A stretch of DNA of 64,000 nucleotides from Syncephalis fuscata (Eukaryota > Zoopagomycota > Zoopagomycetes > Zoopagales > Piptocephalidaceae): the NCBI GenBank assembly GCA_025786725.1, contig JAHLTZ010000064.1:1-64000 (forward strand), read 5' to 3'. Every line of letters starts with the position of its first letter. Within the stretch, counting starts at the first letter, position 1. Of the stretch, positions 1 through 13,200 are shown in pieces. A program made the position numbers and the translations under genes. The notes beneath the pieces were generated by a model that was not told the DNA's origin, did not search any database, and worked only from the letters and a program-made list of their open reading frames with translations.

Positions 1-393
1 AACGGTTGATGTAACGCCGAACCCAGTGATCCAAACTAAAATTCGGCAGTTTATACCGTATGTAAATAGCATTGCCATAGTCAGTACGCAAAGAATAAGG
101 CCAATAACCGATGGTATTAAGCAGCACCATGGAGTCAAAGTATATTTACGTGCTATTACCATATTCATAGCAATTTTGAAATTGCGTGTGAAAAAGAATA
201 GCATCATAATTATACTAGTAGCTTGGAAGCATAGTCCCTGTCTTCGTGCACGCATTAGCTCTATGTTGTCAGGAAATTCTATCATATAGCTGTAGAGATC
301 AATCTCGCCCAATGGATGAAGTGGAATGCCCATTATGCAAGTAGCATTCTTTTTCCACTCCGTTCCTAATGGAGCAATATGGTCAACAAGCAT
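1..393 (-). CDS. Putative 7TM protein, tandem paralog 1 (partial)
   Basis: The first 131 codons of a membrane protein run off the window edge; the ATG is at 391-393 (reverse strand). It has the N-terminal pattern of the two downstream copies: a short N-terminus with an N-glycosylation sequon (NAT), then hydrophobic segments at about residues 50-72 and 84-108. It aligns without gaps to the genes at 1344-2357 and 3370-4370. Bases 1-48 are identical to part of the third copy. The reading frame is open throughout, so this copy may be functional. I do not recognise a named family; the receptor-like topology comes from the complete copies. Confidence 0.75.
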   Translation of the reverse strand, partial: MLVDHIAPLGTEWKKNATCIMGIPLHPLGEIDLYSYMIEFPDNIELMRARRQGLCFQATSIIMMLFFFTRNFKIAMNMVIARKYTLTPWCCLIPSVIGLILCVLTMAMLFTYGINCRILVWITGFGVTSTV

Positions 394-1343
394 TATATTG
401 CCAGTTAATAAGAAAATATTTTTATAATAATGGTTTAGTGGAGAGAATAAGCAATTTGCACAGTGTGTTAATTCAAAGGATTTTATTGACAAAAACTATA
501 GCCGCTGATAATAAGTATAAATCACTAGCTATGCAAGACTTGCTGTCGCAAGACCAAACATTTGCAGATATACCATGCAAAGACACACATACATGCAGCA
601 ATTGCTTGTACTTGTTCTCTCAATAAAACCGGTTAGTACCAGGATAAAAAGGCCTTGCACCTGCGCTATCATGCATGGAGACAGAAGTTGTACTATTAAT
701 GTAGTACACTGAGCACTTTAACTAGGAAAACCTATTGATTAATAAGTCATAACTAAACCAGCCCATAAATATTCATGTTCATTAGATAGATACATAGCAA
801 CTCAGCTGCATATTTATGCACTATCGCCTTGAACTATAGAATGTGGCAGCCTGTTTTATCTAATGCTACATATTCATTCGATAAATAATTTAAATGATAT
901 TACACGGCCAATTAGTTACTAGCATCACTGTTACTAAATTATCAGTAAATGATTTGTTTTAAGCATTTAAATAAACTAGCGTGTATTCTAATATAATTCT
1001 GTATTGGAGCATCAGTGTTATATAATGTGTGCTAATGCTAACATTGCTACAATGGTCGATCGTTAATGATAACATCAAATAATAAATGATATTGAAATAA
1101 TATTAACATTTTGACAAATAAGCGTATCTGCAAAGAGATATCTATAAAATTGCTAGGAATATGCACAATACATATTCAAGCTAACAAACTATAAAAATAC
1201 TGATAAAATATAATAGTTGAAGCACTAGGCTTGTAACAGACATAATGAACACTTATGAATGCCATTTTTATAATTTAGAATAGTATAAAGTTATTTATGT
1301 GACAGAATATCCTGCTTTATTTATAAAATTTGAGGACGCTGTT

Positions 1344-2357
1344 TTAACTATCAATTTGTTCGTATTCTAATTTCGTCTTCATTGTAACAATCTGCGAAAC
1401 GTGTTCCAAGTATTCAGTTTTTGGTTGATTTGTATAACCGGAAATTTTACGCATATTTTGGCAATGCTCAATTAAAATTGTTGATGCAAGTATCCTAAAT
1501 ATCAATTAGATGTGCGATAATTATAGTGCGATGCTTTCATGAACTTACCAATCAGCAACATATGACATTGTGGAAAAGTTTCCTCCAACTTCAAATAAAA
1601 TAAACACTCCGCAAACAACGTTGCATGATACAGCCAAACACATTGTTTGTATGCCGTCGCGACTAATGCGTTTCCATGCATTGGAACCAAAGAGACGATA
1701 CTGTTTATAGGCTACATGGCAAAAAATACCAGATAGAAACATGTTGATTGGCGTAGTAACACCAAACCATAGCCATGGTAGATATGGCGGATAGTGATAA
1801 ACACAGCCTTTTTCTTCTTCAATAGTGACTGGGCAAATGGTTAACACCAATATAAGATAACTTATTTGTGGCAGTGTAAAAGATAGGCCAACTAAAAGGA
1901 CCCAACGTTGTCGCATAAGTATTAGATAGGCTTTTTGTAGTAAAATAAAACAATTGCACATGAGTGTTGACGTGACGCCAAATCCAATAACCCAAATTAG
2001 GATTCGGCAATTTACGCCTTTTGTAAATAGGGCTGCTATAGTTAGTGCACAAAAGATGAGGCCCAGAGCCGACGGTATTAAGCAGCACCATGGAGTCAAG
2101 GTGTTTCTACGTGATACTGCCATGCCCATGGCAATCTTGAAGTTACGCATAAAAAGGAATAGCATCATAATTGTAGATATCCCTTGGAAGCACAGTCCCT
2201 GTCTTCGTGCACGCATTAGCTTCATATCCTCGGGAAATTCTGTTGTGTATGTATAAATATCAGTTTCACCCGACGGATGAAGTGGAATACCCATGGCATA
2301 AGTGGCGTTCTTTTTCCATTCTGTTCCTAAAGGATTAAAATTATTATCAAATAACAT
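1344..2357 (-). CDS. Putative seven-transmembrane receptor-like protein, paralog 2
   Basis: Two exons: 2357-1549 and 1494-1344, with a GTAAGT...TAG intron of 54 nt; 319 residues. Seven hydrophobic stretches can be seen, at about residues 50-72, 84-108, 115-140, 150-176, 189-215, 225-250 and 255-278. The N-terminus carries an NAT sequon and the polar C-terminal tail has about 40 residues. A conserved Cys-containing loop (GCVYHYPP) lies between TM4 and TM5. The start was chosen at the Met shared by all three paralogs. A longer open frame back to 2462 would add a poly-Tyr run from an ATT microsatellite and is probably 5' UTR. The topology suggests a GPCR-like sensor, but I see no motif of a known receptor class, so function is inference only. 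Confidence 0.78.
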
Positions 2358-3369
2358 GGTGTTAGCTAATAAAATGATGGTTCTATAATAATAATAATAA
2401 TAATAAGTTGTACGAAATAAGCAAATTATACAGCGGATTAGTGCAAATAATGATATTGACAAAGTAAACTATAGACGTTGGCAATGGACATAGAATTGCT
2501 AGTCGTACGAGTTTTATTGTTCGCGAGATTAAAAATCTCACATGCATTATCGTATGAGTGGTTCACATTCCTGTTATTTATACCAACCTCGTCTGATGAA
2601 ACTGGTTAGTGCCCAGACGAAAGGCCTTGCACGTGTGCTACTATGCATAAAGACGAAAGCAGCCCTAGCAACATAGTATGCTAGATACTATAGCTAGGAG
2701 AATTTCATGTAGTAACAGGTTACAACTAGATCTGTTTATGAATATTTACGTCCATTAGATAGATGCATAATAGTTCAGCTGCACGTTGGTGTATTTTCTG
2801 CTTGCATTTTAACATGTGAAAATGTGTTGTGTTCTACCTAGTGATGCATATTCATTCAGCAGATGGCTTTAAACGATGTTACAACGAACACCTAGTTACT
2901 AGAATTGATGTCATTGAATTATCAGCAAATAAGTGGCATGTATTTGCCATGATCTTGTGCTGATGACTTTTTAGTTAATCTATGTTTAAACATCAACAAT
3001 TTATAATGCGTATTAATGCTAGCACTACTATGGTGATTGGCTATTGACGATGATGTTTTATAGATAATGTCGGAATAAGACTAAAATTTTAGTAAATATA
3101 ACTTATGTTCAAAATATAAACTGGAGAGTCACACCTACAAAATAGCTATCAGTATGTGGTGAATATCCCAATTAGTAAATCATAATACGGATATAAAATA
3201 AAATATGAAACTATTAATAAAATATATTAGTTAAAACATTAAGTCTGCAACAGGAAGTATGAAGGTTTTTGAATAATCTTTTTATAGTTCGGAATGGTAT
3301 ATAAGCTATCTAAGTAACGAAGTATCCCCAATTCAATGCTAAACCTAACAATACTGCTATACTACCAAT

Positions 3370-4370
3370 CTATTCATGATCTACCTTTGTTTTCATTGTA
3401 GCAATTTGCGAAATGTGGTCTATATATTCGGTTTTTGGCTTATTTGTATAGCCAGTCATTTTGCGTATATTTTGGCAATGATTAACCAAGATCGTCGATG
3501 CAAGTAGCCTAAGTATCAGTTAAATATTAAAAACTTGTAGTGAGATGCTTCTAGAACTTACCAATCGGCAACATATGACATTGTGGAAAAGTTTCCGCCT
3601 ACTTTAAATAAAATAAGCACTCCACAGACAATATTACACGATGCGGCCAAACACATTGTTTGTATACCATCATGGCTGATGCGCTTCCATGCACTCGAAC
3701 CAAAGAGACGATACTGTTTATAGGCTACATGGCAAAAAACACCAGATAGAAACATGTTGATTGGCGTAGTAACACCAAACCATAGCCATGGTAGATATGG
3801 CGGATAGTGATAAACACAGCCTTTCTTTTCTTCAATAGTGACTGGGCAAATGGTTAACACCAATATAAGATAACTTATTTGTGGCAGTGTAAAAGATAGG
3901 CCAACTAAAAGGACCCAACGTTGTCGCATAAGTATTAGATAGGCTTTTTGTAGTAAAATAAAACAATTGCATATAACGGTTGATGTAACGCCGAACCCAG
4001 TGATCCAAACTAAAATTCGGCAATTTGCTCCATTTATAAATAGTGCAGATATAGTCAGTACGCAAAGAATAAGACCAATAACCGACGGTATTAAGCAGCA
4101 CCATGGAGTCAAGGTGTTTCTACGTGCTATTATCATACTCACGGCAATCTTGAAATTGCGCGCGAAAAGAAATAGCATCATAATTACGGCCATAGCTTGA
4201 AAGTATAACGCTTGTATTCGTGCACGCATCAGCTTCGCATTATCGGGAAATTCCGTCATATACGTATGGATGCTCATTTCGCCCGATGGATGAAGCGGGA
4301 TGCCCATGGCATAAGTGGCGTTCCTTTTCCATCCTGTTCCTAATGGGGTAAGATCATCATCGAATAACAT
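3370..4370 (-). CDS. Putative seven-transmembrane receptor-like protein, paralog 3
   Basis: Exons 4370-3562 and 3508-3370 give 315 residues. The intron sits at exactly the same position and phase as in paralog 2, directly after an Ala-Asp-Trp at the start of TM7. The seven-TM layout and the GCVYHYPP loop are the same. The segment 3690-3960 is almost identical in DNA to 1680-1950 of paralog 2 while flanking coding sequence is clearly diverged, which points to gene conversion. A short polar tail follows TM7. No catalytic motif is visible; receptor-like function is inferred from topology only. Confidence 0.8.
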
Positions 4371-4399
4371 GGTGTCCGCTAATTAGATGATAGTTCTAT

Positions 4400-5607
4400 A
4401 TTAGTAAGTTGAGCGAGAAATAAGCGAGTTTTACAATAAATTAATTTAAATGGTAATATTGACAAAAAAGTACAGTACTGGTAATGAATACAAAATCGTC
4501 AGGTACATCAGACTTATCTTTATTGGGGTTGAATAGCCACATGCATAACAGTGTAGTGAATTCACATACCTCTGCTACCGTACCTGTTTTTATAAAACTG
4601 GTTGATGAAGGCCTTTTGCATGTGCTACTATGCATGAGTTGTTCATAGCATTAGCATTAAAAATCCTAGACATTGTACTCAATAATAATTGCTAGCAACA
4701 AACTCACTACTAGGCTGGCATGTAAATGGACGTATCTATTAATATTTACTAAATTGTTAACATCTAGCTTATTTGCTTGCGATGCTATGCTTTAATACAC
4801 TATATAGCACCTAATAGTTTTTTGTTTTTTAGTGCCAGCACGTGAGTCCTCATGCACACAATTATTTGGTCGCATGCAGCTTCAAGTTTAACTGATACAG
4901 TGCGACATAGCTGTAGCTACTCTTTTGTTGGTCTATTAGAATAGAAATCAAGTCTCAAAACTTGCATGTTAAATAATCATTACAGAAATGTTAGAAATAA
5001 ATGTAATATGTCAAAAATTAGTTGTAAGCAATCATTTTGCATATCATATACCTTAAATGCATAGATTTTATAAAGAACTTACATTCGTAATAGTAATTAT
5101 AACTAGTATGAGATGTTCAAGCAACCTCACTCTAAATTTTCCTGCCCAGATTGATTCAACAATAACAAAAATATTTATAATTGTCATAGCATTCCGATTC
5201 CACATCGTTCGAAAGTATTTGCAGATTGGATAGTATAACGAGTAATAGTTACTAAACTAGTTTTTTCTTCGAAAAGCAGCAGCAGCAATTATAATAGATG
5301 TATAAAAATAATTAGTTTGTCAAACTAAAAAGATGTTAGTATTAAACACTCTACATAAAAAAAACTTATTTATCTTAATAGTGGCAAGTGTTCTACAACA
5401 AAATTGTCATTTTAGCAAAGATCAATTACGTCTAATGGGCAATGAGTATGCTTTTACTGCTTATAATTAATATAATTATTGCCAATAGATCCTTTACTTA
5501 ACACAACTTTGAATTATATAATATTAGCGTAAAAATTAATGCACAATTAAAACCTAGATAATTGTTTGTATGTCTATATTAAACATATGTTATTTGTGTG
5601 GCAGTAT
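4400..5607. other. AT-rich spacer, no gene seen
   Basis: Upstream region of the 7TM array and spacer before repeat A. Only short, low-quality open frames are present. I see no splice-consistent exon series or RNA gene. Confidence 0.5.
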
Positions 5608-7238
5608 AACAATATTGAATCACAAAGTAATAGATCTGACAAAATATCTTAATTTTGGAGCTGTAATGATATACTAAGATTGATTTGCAGACTAGCAAGG
5701 ATGCATATGGAATTTGCCATCGTCAAATGCTAATTTCACAACTTGTCCTATTGTAGTTTTAGCGCGTGTATCTAGCATAAAACATTTCCATTATTGCCAA
5801 ATAAATCATTTGTGCATCAATATTGCTGCTGATCGATACTATTACATTGTTGCTGCACGCTCAAATCTAATTGCATCTGACTGGACAATCTGATGGGTAG
5901 TGGCATTACATACCAATCAGTTGTTCACTGATCATATTCCATACATCATGCATCCAACAACCTGTGCTAACAAAGGGTAAATGGCATTGTGTATTAATCA
6001 AATATACACTAACCATATGCTATGCACTGTGCGTTGAATAGTCTGCAATAATGGGTCATAATAATATTAAATATTGCCACTTTATACGCTAATTATATGG
6101 TATGCATTCTACATATTCATAAACATAGAATAACCAGTATTCTAAAACATCGGCACTGGTAATACAACTGGGCTACTAGTACCATATGCTTTAGATATGA
6201 ATTCGACACCAACCAAGACCATTTGGCAACTGTTGTCTAGTCCGTTTATACGCCAGGGTTTAGCCAATGGGGCTATTCAACTTTTAATCATGCTGTATGT
6301 TGCAAACAAAATTGCATTAATTATATTTATTCGGCTATACAAACTATTAGTAATAAACACATGGTTTCTTTTAATTACATATAACTATACTACTATGTCT
6401 ATGGCCATGTTTAATTTGCATCCAGTGGCTAGTAAACATTAAGCAAAGCAACATACTTTTGCTTTAATTCTATTTTACTTTATTTTCTTGAATATGAGCC
6501 ATTGTATCATATTATTTGCAGCTTAGCTTTTTTAACTGATGATGTGCACCATGTTTTGTTAAATTGCTTATTATTAGGCAGATACGATACTTTTGTAAAA
6601 AGCCTTATGGATATACCATTGTCTAGCACACTTTCTCAAACTCAAGTACACTAATACTATTACTTGCCCATAAGAAGTATCAACAGTATTATAATACAAA
6701 AATATTCAGCATAGACAATTTAAGATTGCAAATTGTTTATCTTTTGTTTATTATTATTGATGGCTGGAATAGTAACAGCATATCTGGCTATGTTGGGCAG
6801 CATTGCACTCTGTTGTTATTTTGTCTTTATAAACAATATATTAGCCATTTAGTATGGTATGGAATCAAATGTGTTTATTGATAATTTTTTAGTAAACGTG
6901 AGTTACTTTATAGATATTCAAATATAATAACAAAATATAGAGGCATTATTAATAGATTTGTAAATATCACTAGTCATAGTGTGGTATAATCACCATTGTT
7001 ATACAGCATAATGATGACCAACTAATTACCAGGTCTACGTATTGCTACATGTTATAAGTTGCGATATAATCATTGCCAAATACTTGATCCAATATAAATT
7101 GCATACTTGACTTTGTCCCTTTGTTCTATTTTGCATTATATCAAAGATGTAGTCGTAAGCCATGATTCTAGAAGCTTTTATTTTTACATTATGTCCCGTG
7201 TCTTTGTTAATATAAAGTAGAATAATTTGCTTATATTT
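5608..7238. repeat. Repeat A, copy 1 (relic of a micro-exon gene 3' region)
   Basis: About 1.63 kb is nearly identical to 35567-37193. Bases 5890-6150 resemble about three units of the 80-bp intron/micro-exon array found at 20.0-23.0 kb, but donors and acceptors are decayed (for example GGTAAAT, GGTCAT). Bases 6150-6450 match the last exon and downstream region of that gene (23005-23340). An 81-codon open frame (6197-6442) is intact in both copies apart from one Tyr/Cys difference. It is hydrophobic in its middle, but its homologous stretch in the active locus lies after the stop codon, so it may not be a gene. Confidence 0.8.
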
Positions 7239-7949
7239 TATGCTTTTTATGAGTAGTACACTTGTTTACAATGTCGTTTTTTATCAAATGACATTTATCT
7301 ATACACTCTTCTATTTAAAATAAAGCTTGATTTGCTATTTGCATAAGACAATTATAAATGCAGCATTGTCAAACACTAGCTAAACTAGCTTCAGTTTGTT
7401 TTATTTCCCATCAAACATTGGCAATACTGGCAATAGGTAAATGCATATAGTTTATTTTATTAATGATATAAATGTAGTTTTGTCTGAGTTACTGTTTAAT
7501 TATTATCATATAATACTACAGATTTGTGGCAAGTTATTAGTAAACTAAATTGATAATTACTAACAAAGATTGCTTGAAATAGTAATAAATCCATGATGGC
7601 AGTAATTGACAACTAGACTATGCATGTGTAGTGTATATATAAATAAATAGTCGGCACATTAGGGACAAATCTAAAAGACGACTAATTAGTATTAGTATTT
7701 ATTATTCTACTAAACATTTGCTAATACATGATAAACCATTGAAGTACAACAATATTTAGCTGTAACCGATATATCAATATTATTATTAGACGACGGCTAT
7801 TTGTAGTGTGTTACTTAGTGTTAATTTAATAGATAAAAATGGCTGTATACGCCGTTATAATTTTTTTGCTTCATTAATAGCCGTGCCAAAACAGCATTGT
7901 AATGAACGATATACATACAGAAGAAAATAACAACATAGCATGCATATAA
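7239..7949. other. AT-rich spacer, no gene seen
   Basis: Non-coding by inspection. It contains the probable 3' end of the convergent ZIP gene and short A/T runs, with no supported feature. Confidence 0.5.
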
Positions 7950-9391
7950 TTAAGCCCAACGACCAATGATGGTCATGGCCATAGCACCGAAGTAGAGCGC
8001 AGCAAAGTAGAGCGTCTTAACACGCCAGCTGCGCAAATGAAACTTGCGGCAATTGGTAAACTCCTCAGCAATTAAATTGACCAATGCCATGTAAATAAGA
8101 ACACCGGCCGAGAAAGCATCGAATATACCACGTACAAGTAGAGCAGAAGGTGAACGTGGACTGTAGGTGGAACGGATACCCATACCGATAGCCATGCCAA
8201 TAGGTGTAATAAGAGCAAATACAGCCGCTAGTACATAGGCCATCTTTCCACCACCGTTACGTTGACCGGTTGTCACTTCAGCAATACGTGAACCAAGTGC
8301 CACACCTTCAAAGAACTGATGGAAAACAATGGCTACCAAAAGAGTTGCATAGGAAGAGCCAGTAGTAACACCAAGGGTCATACCAATAAGGATGGAGTGC
8401 AATGCAATACCCAATTCAAGAATATAAGTAGAAATACGTAGTTGGGCATCTCTGTCCAGCAGAGCAACTACATCATGACAAGCATGACCACGACCATCCG
8501 GGTGATTGTGTGCGTGTTGGTGACCATGATGATCGTGGAGTTCGTCGTTGGCGTGTTCGTGTTCATCATGAGCGTGTTCGTGGATGTGCTGTTGTTGAAT
8601 GTATGCCTCTTGAGCAGCTTGTTGATCAACAATCTGATTAGTGCCGGTATTGGCATCACCAATGGTGGCAGATTGTTCAGTGGCGAGGGGTGGAGTGGCT
8701 GCAGATGTAGTAGAGCTTGAATGACGATGTCCTCGTGTAGCTGATTTTGTATCATCGGTTTTGTGTTTATGTGAATGCGAGCGTGATTGAGAACGACGTG
8801 CCTGTTCACCGGCCATGAATTCAATGAGTTGCAGCAATAGCATAGCAATCATTGTGAAAAGTGGACCCCAAGTACTGAAATTGGTATTGAAACTTGATAG
8901 GCACTTGTCGGTAAGTGCCTCAATAGCTTCAGGTAGCATATGGATGAAACCAGTAGCTAGGATAACACCGGTACCGAAATGTTTGAATACATTGAGTACA
9001 TGTTCGTGGGCATTAAGTCGCTTGACCCGGCCGGCAATAAGGGCACCGAATACACCGATACCACTGGCGACCAAGATAATAAACACGGAAGCAATATGTA
9101 ACGACTCGTCATAGTGTTCAAGGTCAAGTCGAGCCCCGCATTCTCCGTCGGCCTCGTGAGCATGATCAGCTTCCTCGGCAGCACTACCATGTCCATGTGC
9201 GCCATCTAAAAAAGCAGTAGTTGATAAAATAGCAATGTTGCCATAATAGTATACTGATGAGTACAAGTGTATTAAATATATATATAAAGCTACTTACGAC
9301 GACGAACAAGTTTGTGTATCTCTGCTGCTTGTACACTAAGCGCAAAAAGCGCTACAGCTCCAAGTGTCAACAATGAAGTGAAACGGGCCAT
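7950..9391 (-). CDS. ZIP-family zinc/iron transporter
   Basis: Exon 1 (9391-9298, 94 nt) encodes a signal peptide and a short pro-region ending Leu-Val-Arg-Arg. A 92-nt intron leads to exon 2 (9205-7950); 449 residues in all. Exon 2 opens with a His/Glu-rich extracellular stretch. TM1 lies near residue 70. The family signature HFGTGVILATGFIHMLPEA is at about 106-124. A long His-rich cytosolic loop is at about 238-275, and TM4/TM5 metal-site His residues are in ELGIALHS (His301) and FHQFFEG (His327). Length and layout fit fungal Zrt1/Zrt2-type plasma-membrane importers. The dibasic site suggests Kex2-like trimming of the N-terminus. Metal specificity is inferred from the family. Confidence 0.93.
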
Positions 9392-10262
9392 GACCAATAG
9401 TTATTGTAATGGTATTCTTGCTTGTGTTCTTGTTGGTAAATACAACTATAAGAAAGTTGTTACCAAGTAAAGAAAAGTCGTAATTACTATTACTAATAAC
9501 AACAACACAACAACAAAAAAGATTTTTAAGCAAAGTATGGATTATATCGTTAACACACGTATATGTCTGACTGGTCGAGTATTTATATGTTATACGTGTG
9601 GTAGAATTAAAGTGAAAGAAGCACGACTAGCGCCGGTGGCAATAACGCTTGACGGAGAGTAAAATAAAACGCCATTTTTCGATGTGTAACCTTACAGGTA
9701 CTCATTATTTTAGAAAATAGTCGGTTTCTTTTCAGTTTAAAATGCCTGCAATTTGTGGCATTCAATCTTAATATCGGTGTTACTTTGTTTGATAGCATCA
9801 ATGGTTCTATAGTTTACAGTGATTATTAGACAGTAAACCAAGTTGCCATGACAATTAGACTTGTTGATTACTACTGTTCCATGTCAATTATTGCGGTATT
9901 AGTTACCTGTAGGGTACTCATTGTGTACTAGATTTAATAAGTACCTTACGGGTGATTCAGGTGGTCAAGGTTTTACAATATCTGTCCCAAGAAAGATCAG
10001 CCAATAGGGTACTAACCAGTGACCTGCAGGGTACTTGATGAAATGACTTATTTACCAAAAAAGCTACTGTAAATGGACTAGTCTGCATGTTATACACATG
10101 ATAATAGGACTAGATTAGATGACTCATGTCAATATTACTTTAGAACAGCCACTAGGGTAGATATCAAATACACATGCTGTTTCTTATTGCATGAACTGGT
10201 GAAACCAACCAAGGATCTTAGATATTGACACAAGTTGTATGGTAATACAGTAATATTTATTC
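9392..10262. other. Intergenic: ZIP upstream region and CUL4 3' flank
   Basis: It holds the ZIP promoter/5' leader and, at 9890-10060, several copies of a short GGGTACT motif. No coding region is supported. Confidence 0.5.
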
Positions 10263-13200
10263 TTATGCCAAGTACTTGTAGGCATTGTGTTGATCCGGAT
10301 CGCGTTCTAAATATTCACGTTCGATCAATGACTCAATTCGTTTCTTTAGATCCGGCGGCTATAGTTGTATTTATTAGTATAATTGATGGTAAAAAGAACG
10401 TGCAGCATTTGTATACTTTACCTGTATTTGGAACTTAATCTGTTCATAGAGCTCAGTACTCAATTCTACATGGGACAGCTGCTTGCGAGATTTCATGATA
10501 CGCACAATGGCTGCATCAACCTATAATGAGCCATGTTAGATGGCACGCAAATAGATACAAGTCAGCTAGTTACTTGAAACTGACGATCTTGAAACACTTG
10601 CTCCCTTGTCTCTTCGTTCTCCTTGGCCTATGGTACAGATATTATTCAAAAAAACTATCTTTAAATAAAATTTTAAAAACTTACCGTTTCTTTCATTTGA
10701 ACTGAATTGATCTTAATACGAATTCGGGGCGCCTCGAATTTTGTATTAAATTTAAACCGGTCATTGTCCTTGTCTATAGCCATACCCTATATCATGATTT
10801 GTTTGTTGACTGACCTTGTATTACTTAACAAGCCATAATTACCTTGACTGATTTTAAAAGAACGCGTGCTTTACCACAGGATAGTGATATCAGTGTGCGT
10901 TGCAATTCATCAGGTGCTATTTGTACAATTTATTAGCATTTTGTTATCGTTTTTTAATTGTGTAACTTACCAATACCTGTCTTTTTAAGAATATCCTGAT
11001 ATGACAGCGATCCACTAGCAGTAGCATCATTAAATAACAGCAACACGATAGCCTGTAATAAAGATACATCCAACTCTTTAGCTCCCTATATATTTATAAT
11101 GTATTAGCTATTAGGTAATGTACTTCAACCTGGCTATACTTATTACCTTGGGAAAATATGCTTTTAGCCGACAATGACCCAACGAGTGTTGCCAGGTTAA
11201 TATACGATTCTTGTGCTGGCTATTGTAAAATTGCTTAAATGCATCCTGATATTCGGCCATCTACATAAATATAAATCAGTATAAATCAATATAAATCTAT
11301 ATTATATCTATATGTCCAGTAATATTAATTACCTTGGGTGGTAGAATAATCTCCATTGGATGATAAGTAGGCCAAATGCCGTGTGTCAATACATTGACTT
11401 TCAAATCAACATCCTCTGACTTGATGTACCATTTAGACTACAATACACTCAATAAGCATAATCTTCATTAGAGTGTAAAATAAACCACTTACTCCATGGA
11501 ACATAGCGGATAGATCACGTGATATATCCATATCTTTAAACATGCCCTCTAATTTACTTGTAAATGCTGGACCACATTCTATTGATCACATGGATGATTA
11601 ATATACTCTATATTATACACTATGCATTTCAATAATTACCTGCTCTCAATTTGGCTAGCATCAATTTCTCCATATCCGATGATGCACTTCTATTAAGCAG
11701 TAACCGTTTGGCAAAATCACGTTTATAAAATGCTTCAAATACATCTTTGCCTATTATTAATCTTATTGTTAGTGTCATATCGCTAACAATCGGTTATAGA
11801 TGAAATTACCTCCAATGAATCTAAATAATACTAAAATGCGGTCCAGTATTGCTTCTAATTCCTCGTCACTGGCCGTCTACTCATACATCTATCGTTAACA
11901 AATGCAATCTACTTTAAAGCTACTATTACTTGCCTTGTTACCGGATTTCATCAACATATTTACATATTGAGCTAATATAATATATATATATATATTAGTA
12001 CAGTCCATATCCATATTATTATCTTGCTTACCGATCATTTCAGCCGGTTTATTTACTCTGGTGTTAATGAATCCTTCAAAGCTCTCGACAATAGTATGTC
12101 CAAATGCTTGTGCATGTTCAAATGCATTCGTATGAATATCGTCAATATGCTGTTTAATGCTCAATAGATCCTCGACCATGTGGCTATCCTGTTCCGGATC
12201 TGATACAATAGCCATGCCCTTTGACTATATATAACAATTGATGTACATTACATTAATCAATATAAATAGATATTGTTAACAAATGAATCAATGCACACCT
12301 TAATGTAGCTGGCCAGCGCATTACGTAATAAATCAAGTTGGCCAACTCGTTTACACAGCAAATACAGTCGTCGTAAATCGTTCATACGCTTTTCGTTAAC
12401 GAGACCAGAAAATCCTATTATTTTAATATAATATAGCTTAGAATCATTTCCAACTTGTACTTTATTACTCTACCTTTATTAAGTAAACCTTGTATATTGC
12501 GTCGAATAAGACATTCTTCAACAGCTTGAATCAATTTTTGACCAGTCTTTCTTTCATCTAAATACATCGTTGAACGTTCCTGTTCCTCTTGTAATCGCTG
12601 TTCGCAATGTATTATAAATTCATGGGCATTCCAGCCATCTGACTGCAATAATCTATCTCCTTCCGTTCTGTAGAATACATCTGAGGCATGTAGAAATGGT
12701 GCCTCAAAGTGGCTTGTATAGAACGACAAATCACGATACATATCAACAAGTGTCTTTACCAATAGTCGATTAATCGTCTCGCCTTGTCTATTTAAATGTT
12801 GGCATGTGGGTTAATAAGTAACGGTTAAATATCTATCGTATAGTTATATTACCGTTCTTGTTCAATTAGTTTCAATAGACCGGTAAGTACAATTGGTCCA
12901 ATGAAGGTTTGATTTAGTATAAGATTACGGAATAGATTTAGATGCATATCCCTTGAACATCGAGTTAGTTATAGTTGTAACATTTCCATCTTTACCTACC
13001 AAATAGACTCGATAGATGTTGTTTGCAGTACAAATGTCCGATCTAGATACAGAAATATACTACGAATCATAATCTAGTTTATAATAAATATGGCAATGAG
13101 TACAAGCGTAACTTGAAACCTTTCAATGGATAGTTTAATATTATTTTACTTACTACTTGATGACAATAGTTAGTCCACTCTTGATAAATTAGATCAAGAA

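Noticed and set aside
2358-2462. N-terminal extension of 7TM paralog 2 with poly-Tyr
   Set aside because: Encoded by an ATT microsatellite and absent from the other two paralogs; probably 5' UTR.
8442-9205. Overlapping frames on both strands of the ZIP gene
   Set aside because: They coincide with the His-rich loop codons and lack independent evidence.
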